Below are positions 8,026-15,515 of a DNA stretch of 64,000 nt, piece after piece. The position numbers and the translations under genes are program-made. The number at the start of each line of letters is the position of its first letter. Position 1 is the first letter of the stretch. The notes under the pieces were generated by a model that was not told the origin of the DNA, ran no database searches, and saw only the letters and a program-made list of their open reading frames with translations. The DNA comes from Clostridiales bacterium Firm_08. Lineage in GTDB: Bacteria; Bacillota; Clostridia; Oscillospirales; QAKW01. The DNA lies in assembly GCA_001604045.1 (NCBI GenBank), contig LVAN01000007.1, positions 25,246-89,245 on the forward strand, given 5' to 3'.

Positions 8026-8718
8026 TTACAGGGTGCGCAGCGCCTGTTCCAGCGCCGTTTTCTGACTTGTCGTCTCGTCTTTCATTTTGATGACCTTCGC
8101 GGGGCATCCCGCGACGACCGCGTTTTCCGGCACGTCTTTGATGACGACGGCGCCGGCGGCGACCACCGCGCCTTTGCCGATATGCACGCCCTCGATGATG
8201 ACGGCGTTGGCGCCGACCAGCACGCCGTCCTCCACGATGACGGGGGTTGCGCTCGCCGGTTCGATAACGCCCGCCAGCACGGCGCCCGCGCCGATGTGGC
8301 AGTTTTTGCCGACGGTCGCTCTGCCGCCCAGCACCGCGCCCATATCGATCATGGTGCCCTCGCCGATGACGGCGCCGATGTTGATGATCGCGCCCATCAT
8401 CACGACGGCGTTTTTGCCGATCGTGACGTGATCTCTGATGATCGCGCCCGGCTCGATCCGCGCCGGTATGTCTTTGAGGTCGAGCATCGGTACCGCCGAG
8501 TTGACCCTGTCGTTTTCCACGACGATATCGATGATATCGCCGGCGTGTTTCTCAAGGATGGGACGGAGTTCTTTCCAGTCGCCGAACACGATCTTATCCC
8601 CGGCGCCGAACACTTTCGCGTTTCCGTAGTCGACGGGGCGTTTTTCCTTGATGAAAAGCCGTACCGGCGTTTTCTTTTCGGCGTCCGCGATGAATTTGAT
8701 GATCTCCTGTGCGTTCAT
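8026..8718 (-). CDS. dapH: Tetrahydrodipicolinate N-acetyltransferase
   Basis: Acetylates 2,3,4,5-tetrahydropyridine-2,6-dicarboxylate, the first step of the acetylase branch to DAP. The N-terminal ~85 residues form the family's alpha/beta domain (ending in [21 protein letters not shown]). The rest is a left-handed beta-helix of hexapeptide repeats ([30 protein letters not shown]) ending in [16 protein letters not shown]. The start at 8718 (MNAQEII) is chosen for its GGAG site; the longer reading to 8775 would run through the promoter palindrome. First gene of the five-gene lysine operon. Confidence 0.93.
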   Translation of the reverse strand: MNAQEIIKFIADAEKKTPVRLFIKEKRPVDYGNAKVFGAGDKIVFGDWKELRPILEKHAGDIIDIVVENDRVNSAVPMLDLKDIPARIEPGAIIRDHVTIGKNAVVMMGAIINIGAVIGEGTMIDMGAVLGGRATVGKNCHIGAGAVLAGVIEPASATPVIVEDGVLVGANAVIIEGVHIGKGAVVAAGAVVIKDVPENAVVAGCPAKVIKMKDETTSQKTALEQALRTL

Positions 8719-8740
8719 AAGTGAACTCCTTTCCCAATAA

Positions 8741-8781
8741 AAAAGCGTATTATCACTAATATAATATGATAACACGCTTTT
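8741..8781 (-). promoter_or_regulatory. Palindromic operator over the dapH promoter
   Basis: Arms 8741-8755 and 8767-8781 (15 bases each, one mismatch that is still a wobble pair in RNA) flank an 11-base A/T centre. On the minus strand the outer half-site reads AAAAGCGTGTTATCA. It covers the -10 and the predicted start of transcription, the position expected of a repressor site. The stem followed by T residues could also help end trmL transcripts. No known operator consensus was recognised. Confidence 0.55.
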
Positions 8782-8794
8782 CTTTTGCCGTCAA
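8766..8794 (-). promoter_or_regulatory. Promoter of the dapH-lysC operon
   Basis: Minus strand -35 TTGACG (8789-8794), 17-base spacer, -10 TATCAT (8766-8771). It lies between the trmL stop and dapH. No long leader is left for a lysine riboswitch. Confidence 0.7.
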
Positions 8795-8817
8795 TATAAA
8801 TATATTATAATAAAATA

Positions 8818-9315
8818 TCAGTCTTCTCTGCCGGTCAGACTGCCCCTGCCGCAAAGCCCGGGGTAGCCCTGCTGGCGCAGGACCTCGTAGGTGACGACCG
8901 CCACGGCGTTGGAAAGGTTGAGGGAGCGCACCTCGTCCCGCATCGGGATGCGGATGCAGCGGTCGTAGTTTTCTTTGAGAAGCGGCTCGGGCAGTCCGTG
9001 GCTCTCTTTGCCGAAAATGAGAAAGATATCCTCCGGGATCTCCGCGAAGCCTATGTCGCTGTATGTTTTCTCCCCCTTGGTGGAGCAATAAAAAAAGGCG
9101 CCTTCGTTTTTCGACCGGAACGACTGCCAGTCGGGATAGACGGAGAGATCGAGATATTTCCAGTAGTCAAGCCCCGCCCGGCGGATGCTGCGCTCGCTGA
9201 TGTCGAAGCCCAGCGGCTCGATCAGATGGAGCCTTGCGCCGGTCACGGCGCAGGTGCGGGAGATATTGCCGGTGTTCTGCGGGATCTCCGGCTCGTAAAG
9301 AACGATATTCAGCAC
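8818..9315 (-). CDS. trmL: tRNA (cytidine(34)-2'-O)-methyltransferase
   Basis: A SPOUT-fold methyltransferase that modifies the wobble base of leucine tRNAs. The start LNIVLYEPEIPQNTGNISRTC and the knot region FGKESHGLP ... IPMRDEVRSLNLSNAVAVV are diagnostic. I choose GTG 9315 as the start because AGAGGTG sits 6 bases upstream; a second in-frame GTG at 9324 lies inside that site. Length about 165 fits TrmL (about 155). It has its own promoter with a very short leader. Confidence 0.93.
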   Translation of the reverse strand: MLNIVLYEPEIPQNTGNISRTCAVTGARLHLIEPLGFDISERSIRRAGLDYWKYLDLSVYPDWQSFRSKNEGAFFYCSTKGEKTYSDIGFAEIPEDIFLIFGKESHGLPEPLLKENYDRCIRIPMRDEVRSLNLSNAVAVVTYEVLRQQGYPGLCGRGSLTGRED

Positions 9316-9333
9316 GTTTTTCACCTCTACGCT

Positions 9334-9362
9334 ATTGTAGCATCTTGTTTCTTTTTTTGCAA
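9334..9362 (-). promoter_or_regulatory. Promoter of trmL
   Basis: Minus strand -35 TTGCAA (9357-9362), 17-base spacer, -10 TACAAT (9334-9339), ending about 19 bases before the GTG start. Confidence 0.7.
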
Positions 9363-9430
9363 GTGGACGGGCGCTTTATCATACACTTGAATATCGGAAC
9401 TTCAAGCGGTCAAAAATATGAAGTAGAAAA

Positions 9431-9709
9431 AGGCTGACCCACGATAAGGACAAAGCGGTTTTGAAAGGTAAAATTTCCGCCATACTTTGCCGCAAAGCCT
9501 TGAAAACCGCCAGGTTTCCTGCGTTTTACGGCTTTGTCTGATCGAAAATTTTTCTCTTTCAAAACTGCTTCGCACCTGAAAATGAGGAAAAATCGAGTGA
9601 TTTTTGGTGCGAAGGACGACGGCGGGCTGGCGCCCGCCGAGGACAACAAGCCGAAAAGCGCTGATTTTTACCGTTTATCAGGCGTTTTGTCCTTATCGCG
9701 GGTCAGCCT
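9431..9709. mobile_element. MITE-like element family 1, full copy A
   Basis: A 279-bp non-coding element with near-identical ends in inverted orientation: left AGGCTGACCCACGATAAGG, right end the complement of AGGCTGACCCGCGATAAGG, the match continuing into GACAAARCG. It contains an internal GC-rich hairpin (GGCGGGC ... GCCCGCC, near 9620-9640). The copy at 49172-49449 is its reverse complement over the full length. It fills the space between trmL and the clpC-like gene. No transposase is encoded, so it would need a helper in trans. Confidence 0.8.
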
Positions 9710-9724
9710 AATGTGAGGTGTATG

Positions 9725-12055
9725 ATGGATCGTTTTACCAAAAAAGCGGCGGCGGCGATCGGGCAGGCGCTGGAAATGGCGGCGGCGATGGGACATACCT
9801 ATATCGGAAGCGAGCATCTTTTGCTCGGCATCCTGCGGCAGGGGGACGGCATCGGCGCGCGGATATGCCTGGCGGCGGGCGTGACCTTTGAGAAAGCGGA
9901 AAAGAAGGTGCGCGCGCTCATCGGTACGGCGCGGCCGGTATTTTTGTCCTCCGCCGATATGACGCCGCGCGCGAGGCGGATCGTCAGCGCCGCGTTTTCC
10001 GCGGCGCACCGGTTCGGGCAGGCGCAGGTGGGCAGCGAGCATCTTTTATACGCGATGCTGCGGGAAAACGGATGCACCGCTTCGGTCATCCTTAAAAAAT
10101 GCGGGGCGGATCCCGCCGTGCTGCGGGATACGACGGAGGATCGTCTGCGGGCGGGAGAACCGGACCGGGGCGGCAGACGGCTTCCCAAAACGCTTGCTAA
10201 ATACGGCGTGGATCTCTGCGCGCTTGCCCGCGCGGGCAAGGTCGATCCGCTGATCGGCAGGGAACAGGAGATGGAGCGGATGATGAGCGTCCTCGGGCGG
10301 CGGCGAAAAAACAACCCCTGTCTCATCGGACCGCCGGGCGTCGGAAAAACAGTGATGGCGGAAGGACTGGCGGACCGCATCGTCAAGGGCGGCGTGCCGG
10401 CGGGACTGCGGGGCAAGACCGTTTACACCTTACAGCTCAACAATATGGTGGCGGGTTCCAAATACCGCGGGGAGTTTGAGGAAAGGCTCAAAAACATTGT
10501 GGAGGAATGCGAGAAAGATCCCGATATCCTGCTGTTCATCGACGAGATCCACACGCTGATCGGCGCCGGCGCGGCGGAGGGAGCGGTGGACGCCGCCAAT
10601 ATCCTCAAACCCGCGCTGTCGCGGGGCAGGATCCGCGTCATCGGCGCGACGACGCCGGAGGAATACCGCCGGCATATCGAAAAGGACGCCGCGCTGGAGC
10701 GGCGGCTCGCGCCGGTGATATTGCGGGAGGCGACCGCCGAACAGACGGCGGAGATCCTGAAAGGGGCGCGCGCGGGACTGGAAGCCCATCATGGCGTGAT
10801 CATCGAAAACGACGCGCTTTCCGCGGCGGTGGAACTTTCCGAACGGTACATCCACGACCGCTTTCAGCCGGATAAGGCGCTCGATCTTCTGGATGAGGCG
10901 GCGGCGCGGCTGGTGCTGACCTGCGAACAGACAGATGACCGCGCGGCGTTTGAGGCGGCGGTGACGGACGGACGGGTCGACCTGTGGCTGGGGGAGCGGC
11001 GGTCGCCTGCCAAACCGCGCCTTACCCGCGCCGATATCGCCGCCGTGGTGTCCCGCTGGACCGGCATCCCCGCGGGGATCTGCGATGAGGAGGAAAACGA
11101 CCGCCTGCGGGATCTCGAGAAAACGCTCGGCCGCAGCGTTTACGGACAGGAGGAAAGCCTTGCCGCGCTGGCGGCGGCGATCCGCGGCGCCAGGCTCGGG
11201 CTGACCGATCCCGAGAGACCTTACGGCTGTTTTCTGTTCGCGGGGCCGACGGGCGTTGGGAAAAGTTTTGTCTGCAAAGCGCTTGCCCGCGCGGTGTACG
11301 GTACGGAAAAGTCGCTGATACGGTTCGATATGAGCGAGTATATGGAAAAGCACGCCGCCTCCCGTCTCATCGGCGCGCCGCCGGGATATGTCGGGCACGA
11401 TGACGGCGGCACGCTCATCAAGGCGGTGCGTGCCGATCCGTACAGCGTTATCCTGTTCGACGAGGCGGAAAAGGCGCACCCCGACGTTTTGGGACTTTTG
11501 CTTCAAATTATGGAGGAGGGGACGCTGACCGGCTCGGACGGCAGGCGGGCGGACTTCAGAAACGCCGTCATTGTACTGACGACCAACGTCGGCGCACGAC
11601 TGACAGACGGCGTATCCATCGGCTTTGCCGGCGAGGGCAGGGCGGACAAAAGGCGGCTGGACGATCTGCTTCGAAAGCGGTTTTCCCCGGAACTCATCAA
11701 CCGTCTTGATGAGATCGTGCTGTTCCACCGGCTGACCGCGCCGGCGCTGGAGCGTATCGCGAAAGGGTATCTCGAGGAGATCGCGCGGCGGCTCGATGCC
11801 AAGGGGTATCGGGTTTCCTTCGGGGAGGACGTGGCGGCGTGGATCGCGGGCTGTCCCGATACCGACCGCTACGGCGCCCGGCCGCTGCGCCGTTTTGTGC
11901 GGCACAGGATAGAGCGGCCGCTCGGCGATCTCATTCTGGACGGCGCGCTGACGCCCGGTACGCCGACAGCGGCGGATCGCGCTTTTTTGGAGGCCGCCGC
12001 CTCCCGTTCTTACGCTCTCAATGGGATAGGTACACTCAAAGGCCCCCTTGTGTAA
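9725..12055 (+). CDS. clpC: ClpC-like AAA+ unfoldase, short form
   Basis: A two-ring AAA+ chaperone that likely feeds proteins to ClpP. Order: Clp repeat domain (about residues 1-140), AAA module 1 with GPPGVGKT and LLFIDEIHT, a very short linker, AAA module 2 with GPTGVGKS and [14 protein letters not shown], and the C-terminal small domain. An IGF tripeptide in VSIGFAGEG after module 2 is the expected ClpP-docking loop, which the adjacent clpB lacks. With 776 residues it is shorter than usual ClpC (about 810-850): the middle coiled coil and UVR motif are missing. GAGGTG before ATG 9725 sets the start. The last six codons lie in a dispersed repeat. Confidence 0.85.
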   Translation: MDRFTKKAAAAIGQALEMAAAMGHTYIGSEHLLLGILRQGDGIGARICLAAGVTFEKAEKKVRALIGTARPVFLSSADMTPRARRIVSAAFSAAHRFGQAQVGSEHLLYAMLRENGCTASVILKKCGADPAVLRDTTEDRLRAGEPDRGGRRLPKTLAKYGVDLCALARAGKVDPLIGREQEMERMMSVLGRRRKNNPCLIGPPGVGKTVMAEGLADRIVKGGVPAGLRGKTVYTLQLNNMVAGSKYRGEFEERLKNIVEECEKDPDILLFIDEIHTLIGAGAAEGAVDAANILKPALSRGRIRVIGATTPEEYRRHIEKDAALERRLAPVILREATAEQTAEILKGARAGLEAHHGVIIENDALSAAVELSERYIHDRFQPDKALDLLDEAAARLVLTCEQTDDRAAFEAAVTDGRVDLWLGERRSPAKPRLTRADIAAVVSRWTGIPAGICDEEENDRLRDLEKTLGRSVYGQEESLAALAAAIRGARLGLTDPERPYGCFLFAGPTGVGKSFVCKALARAVYGTEKSLIRFDMSEYMEKHAASRLIGAPPGYVGHDDGGTLIKAVRADPYSVILFDEAEKAHPDVLGLLLQIMEEGTLTGSDGRRADFRNAVIVLTTNVGARLTDGVSIGFAGEGRADKRRLDDLLRKRFSPELINRLDEIVLFHRLTAPALERIAKGYLEEIARRLDAKGYRVSFGEDVAAWIAGCPDTDRYGARPLRRFVRHRIERPLGDLILDGALTPGTPTAADRAFLEAAASRSYALNGIGTLKGPLV

Positions 12056-12268
12056 AGTGAGCAGTCAGACCGTCGCAGACGGCCCTGCTGAGGGATGGGA
12101 AACGAGACAAAAGCGGGCGCTGTTCGCCGTAGGGGCGGCAATCTGCCGCCCGCCGTGTCGGAACGAAACAAAACGGGGCGCCGGGGTCGTCGCCCCCTAC
12201 AACGCACCCATTTTGTCGGGAGGGCAGGGGGCGACGGCCCCGGCGCCCCGCATATCAGAACGCAAACG
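12056..12268. repeat. Dispersed GC-rich repeat pieces between clpC and clpB
   Basis: Contains GTAGGGGCGGCAATCTGCC with its inverted partner and the GGGGCGCCGGGGTCGTCGCC/GTAGGGGGCGACGACCCCGG type twice. The same pieces recur at 42736-42775 and 47791-47828. No gene is supported. Confidence 0.6.
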
Positions 12269-12269
12269 A

Positions 12270-12300
12270 AAAACTGTCCGGCGGCCGCCGGACAGTTTTT
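12270..12300. terminator. Shared terminator between convergent clpC and clpB
   Basis: AAAACTGTCCGGCG and its complement around a GC centre, with A-run before and T-run after, works in both directions. It lies 10 bases from the clpB stop. Confidence 0.85.
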
Positions 12301-12309
12301 TACAATGAT

Positions 12310-14901
12310 TTACCGTACGATAAGGGCGCCGTTCACACAGTCGACGGTCAGTACAGTGCCCGGCGGGACGTCCCTCGCGATCAGCGTTTTGGCGAGCAGG
12401 GTCTCGACGCTGGTCTGCAAAAACCGTTTGAGCGGTCGCGCGCCGAACAGGGGATCAAAGCCCCCTTCGATGATAAAGTCGATCGCGGCGGGGGTGAGTT
12501 CGCACCGCACGTCCCGGTCGGCAAGTCTCGCGTTGAGGTCGCGCGTCATCAGCGTAAGGATGCGGCGCACGTCGTCTTTGGTCAGCGGCTTGTAGCATAC
12601 GATCTCGTCCAGACGGTTGAGAAACTCCGGACGGAAGGTCGCCTTCAGCGCCGCGTCCACTTTGGAAAGCGCCTCCGGCGAGATATCGCCCTCCGCTGTC
12701 ATCCCCTCCAGCAGATAACTTGCGCCGAGGTTGCTGGTCATGATGAGGATGGTATTCTTGAAATCGACGGTGCGGCCCTGCGAGTCGGTCACCCTGCCGT
12801 CGTCCAGCACCTGCAAAAGGACGTTGAAAACGTCCGGGTGCGCCTTTTCGATCTCATCGAACAGCACGACGGAATAAGGTCTGCGGCGGACCGCCTCGGT
12901 GAGCTGACCGCCCTCCTCGTAACCGACGTATCCCGGCGGCGCGCCGATGAGGCGGGAGACGGAGAATTTCTCCATATACTCGCTCATATCAATGCGCACG
13001 ATGTTGTTCTCGTCGTCGAACAGCACCTCGGCGAGCGCTTTGGCAAGTTCCGTCTTGCCCACGCCGGTGGGGCCGAGGAACAGGAAAGAGCCGATGGGGC
13101 GCTTCGGGTCGGAGATGCCGGCGCGGGAGCGCAGAATGGCGTCGCTGACCTTGCGGACCGCCTCGTCCTGCCCGATGACCCGCTTGTGCAGGAGATCCGG
13201 CATACCGAGCAGTTTTTCCCGCTCGCCCTCCATCAGTTTGGCGACGGGGATGCCTGTCCAGCGTTCGATGATGCGGGCGATCTCCTCGCTCGTCACCTTG
13301 TCGCGGAGCAGGGAATTCTCACTTTTCGCGGCGTCCGCTTTTTGTTCCAGCGCCTCCAGTTTTTCTTTGAGCGCGGGCAGTTTGCCGTATTTGAGTTCCG
13401 CCGCCTTGTTGAGATCGTACGCCTGCTCCGCCTGCTCGATCTCACGGCTGATCTGCTCGATCTCGGATTTTACGGCGTGGGCGTTTTGGATCGCGTCTTT
13501 TTCCGAGATCCATTTCGCCTGCTTGGCGGCGAAATCCTCCCGCATCTCGGCGAGTTCCTCCCGGATGGCGGCGAGATGCCCCGCGGTCTTGTCATCTTTT
13601 TCTTTTTTGAGCGCCGCCTCCTCGATCTCGAGCTGTATGATCTTGCGGCGGATGATATCAAGTTCGGTCGGCATCGAGTCGATCTCGGTGCGGATCATGG
13701 CGCACGCCTCGTCGATGAGGTCGATGGCTTTGTCCGGCAGAAAGCGGTCGGTGATATAGCGGTCGGACAGGGTGGCGGCGGTGATGATGGCGCCGTCCTG
13801 GATCTTGACGCCGTGGTAGACTTCATACCGTTCTTTCAGACCGCGCAGGATGGCGATGGTGTCCTCCACCGTCGGCTCCTCCACTAAAACCGGCTGAAAG
13901 CGGCGTTCCAGCGCCGCGTCCTTTTCGATATACTCGCGGTACTCGTTGAGGGTGGTCGCGCCGATACAATGGAGTTCTCCCCGCGCCAGCATGGGTTTGA
14001 GCAGGTTGCCCGCGTCCATCGCGCCGTCCGTCTTGCCCGCGCCGACGATGGTGTGCAGCTCGTCGATGAACAGGATAGTCCGTCCCTCGGAACGTTTGAT
14101 CTCGGTCAGCACCGCCTTGAGGCGTTCCTCAAATTCGCCGCGGTATTTCGCCCCGGCGATGAGGGAACCCATATCCAGCGAAAAAACGGTCTTGTCTTTG
14201 AGCGATGCCGGCACGTCCCCCCGCACGATGCGCTGGGCGAGCCCCTCGGCGATGGCGGTCTTGCCGACGCCCGGTTCGCCGATCAGTACGGGATTGTTTT
14301 TGGTCTTGCGGGAGAGGATGCGGATGACGTTGCGGATCTCATCGTCCCGCCCGATGACCGGATCGACGTTGCCGCCTCTGGCTTTTTCCACCAGATCGAC
14401 GCCGTATTTTTTGAGCGCCTCGTAGGTCTCCTCCGGGTTGTCGGAGGTCACTCTCTGGCCGCCGCGCACCCGCTGCAGCGCCTCATAGATCTTATCCTCG
14501 GTGACGCCGTAACTTTGGAACAGCGCCTTGAGTTCCCGGTTCGCGGCGCGAAACAGCGCGAGGAACAGATGCTCCACCGAGACGTATTCGTCCTTCATAT
14601 TTTCGGCGATCTTTTCCGCCAGCGTCAGCGTTTTTTCCACGTCTGACGAGACGTAGATATTGTTTACGTCCCGATCTCCGCTCACCTTGGGCAGCGCCTC
14701 CATGCGGCGGCGCACCTCGTCGGTCAGCCCCTGCGGGTTGGCGGTCAGCGATCCCGTCAGTTCCCGGATCAGCCCCTCGCCGGTCAGCAGGGCATAGAGA
14801 AGATGCTCCTGTTCGATGGCGGGCGCGCCGTGCTCCGAGGCGAGCGACTGCGCGGCGCGGATGGTTTCCAGCGTTTTTTGCGTATATTTTTGTGTGTTCA
14901 T
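12310..14901 (-). CDS. clpB: ClpB disaggregase
   Basis: The Hsp100 disaggregase, which works with DnaK to rescue aggregated proteins. 863 residues with the full ClpB plan: N domain (1-145), AAA1 with GEPGVGKT, the long coiled-coil middle domain (about 400-525, rich in KE and [10 protein letters not shown]), AAA2 with GPTGVGKT and [16 protein letters not shown], and a C-terminal small domain. It lacks the IGF/L ClpP loop, as expected for ClpB. A perfect CIRCE operator lies 131 bases upstream, so it probably belongs to the HrcA regulon with the dnaK operon in this window. Confidence 0.95.
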   Translation of the reverse strand: MNTQKYTQKTLETIRAAQSLASEHGAPAIEQEHLLYALLTGEGLIRELTGSLTANPQGLTDEVRRRMEALPKVSGDRDVNNIYVSSDVEKTLTLAEKIAENMKDEYVSVEHLFLALFRAANRELKALFQSYGVTEDKIYEALQRVRGGQRVTSDNPEETYEALKKYGVDLVEKARGGNVDPVIGRDDEIRNVIRILSRKTKNNPVLIGEPGVGKTAIAEGLAQRIVRGDVPASLKDKTVFSLDMGSLIAGAKYRGEFEERLKAVLTEIKRSEGRTILFIDELHTIVGAGKTDGAMDAGNLLKPMLARGELHCIGATTLNEYREYIEKDAALERRFQPVLVEEPTVEDTIAILRGLKERYEVYHGVKIQDGAIITAATLSDRYITDRFLPDKAIDLIDEACAMIRTEIDSMPTELDIIRRKIIQLEIEEAALKKEKDDKTAGHLAAIREELAEMREDFAAKQAKWISEKDAIQNAHAVKSEIEQISREIEQAEQAYDLNKAAELKYGKLPALKEKLEALEQKADAAKSENSLLRDKVTSEEIARIIERWTGIPVAKLMEGEREKLLGMPDLLHKRVIGQDEAVRKVSDAILRSRAGISDPKRPIGSFLFLGPTGVGKTELAKALAEVLFDDENNIVRIDMSEYMEKFSVSRLIGAPPGYVGYEEGGQLTEAVRRRPYSVVLFDEIEKAHPDVFNVLLQVLDDGRVTDSQGRTVDFKNTILIMTSNLGASYLLEGMTAEGDISPEALSKVDAALKATFRPEFLNRLDEIVCYKPLTKDDVRRILTLMTRDLNARLADRDVRCELTPAAIDFIIEGGFDPLFGARPLKRFLQTSVETLLAKTLIARDVPPGTVLTVDCVNGALIVR

Positions 14902-14934
14902 TATAGTAAACCCACCTTTCTTGCCTTGATCGTT

Positions 14935-14969
14935 GGCTGACCCGCGTTGTCCTTATCGCGGGGCAGCCT
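14935..14969. mobile_element. MITE-like family 1, minimal copy (ends only)
   Basis: A 35-bp sequence made of the left terminal repeat (GGCTGACCCGCG) joined to the right one (TTGTCCTTATCGCGGGGCAG and on). The whole interior is missing. It lies between the clpB promoter and start and would fold into a hairpin in the mRNA leader. Confidence 0.7.
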
Positions 14970-14980
14970 ACTTGTATTGT

Positions 14981-15010
14981 ATACCATCTTTCGGCGGAAA
15001 GTGTGAACAA
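14981..15010 (-). promoter_or_regulatory. Probable clpB promoter
   Basis: On the minus strand TATACA is a good -10 about 80 bases before the clpB ATG, with TTCACA 18 bases upstream as the best -35. The CIRCE box lies further upstream, so either HrcA blocks from an upstream position or another promoter closer to CIRCE is used. Confidence 0.45.
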
Positions 15011-15031
15011 ACTATGAACAGAATGTAAAAA

Positions 15032-15058
15032 TTAGCACTCTCATATCGAGAGTGCTAA
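15032..15058 (-). promoter_or_regulatory. CIRCE operator (HrcA site) upstream of clpB
   Basis: TTAGCACTC, 9 bases, GAGTGCTAA: a perfect CIRCE inverted repeat. HrcA is encoded at 42909-43937 in the same window and has an identical box before its own operon. Confidence 0.92.
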
Positions 15059-15069
15059 TTTTACCTGTT

Positions 15070-15483
15070 TTATTCGGTTTCGCGCTTTTTCTTTTTCAAA
15101 CGGAACCACGGGAAGCGGAAGCAGACAAGGACAAAGCCGATCCCGAAGCATATAAGCGGCGGGACGGGACTGCGCGCGTCGCCGCGGAAAACGGGGTAGG
15201 GGGGAAACAGCCAGTAATGGCAGACGCCCTCCTCTCCCACAGTGGGAAAGACGTCTTTGTAGAGGATCTCTTTGTAATCCGCCGTCCGTTCCGTCTCACC
15301 GCGCGGGTAAGCGTATTCGACGCGGAAGGTATTATACGTTTCGTCACTGTCGTCGATCAGCGTGTAGCCTTTGATATGATAGACGGTCGTGCGGACCGCC
15401 AGCGCCGGGATCAGCCACACAACGCCGATGATCATCAGGATCACGCCGATGACCGTTTTATGCTTCGCGATGTACCGTATCAT
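15070..15483 (-). CDS. Small membrane protein of unknown function
   Basis: 137 residues with two predicted membrane helices, one at about residues 9-29 (VIGVILMIIGVVWLIPALAV) and one near 110-125 (PLICFGIGFVLVCF), ending in a basic tail (RLKKKKRE). The ~75-residue segment between them is polar, contains a YxxEYAYPRGET stretch and would face outside. No family is recognised; it resembles DUF3592-like proteins in layout only. A good ribosome site precedes ATG 15483. It follows the glycosidase gene by 32 bases and probably shares its transcript. Confidence 0.6.
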   Translation of the reverse strand: MIRYIAKHKTVIGVILMIIGVVWLIPALAVRTTVYHIKGYTLIDDSDETYNTFRVEYAYPRGETERTADYKEILYKDVFPTVGEEGVCHYWLFPPYPVFRGDARSPVPPLICFGIGFVLVCFRFPWFRLKKKKRETE

Positions 15484-15515
15484 ACGTTTCCCGCCTTTCT
15501 TGCCGCAGTCCGGTT

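Noticed and set aside
8719..8817. Lysine riboswitch before dapH
   Set aside because: The gap between trmL and dapH is under 100 bases and contains promoter plus palindrome only; no L-box elements.
9534..9716. 60-codon frame inside a family 1 element (and similar frames at 9410-9649, 49306-49578, 61999-62193)
   Set aside because: Frames do not persist between copies and lack ribosome sites; the element is treated as non-coding.
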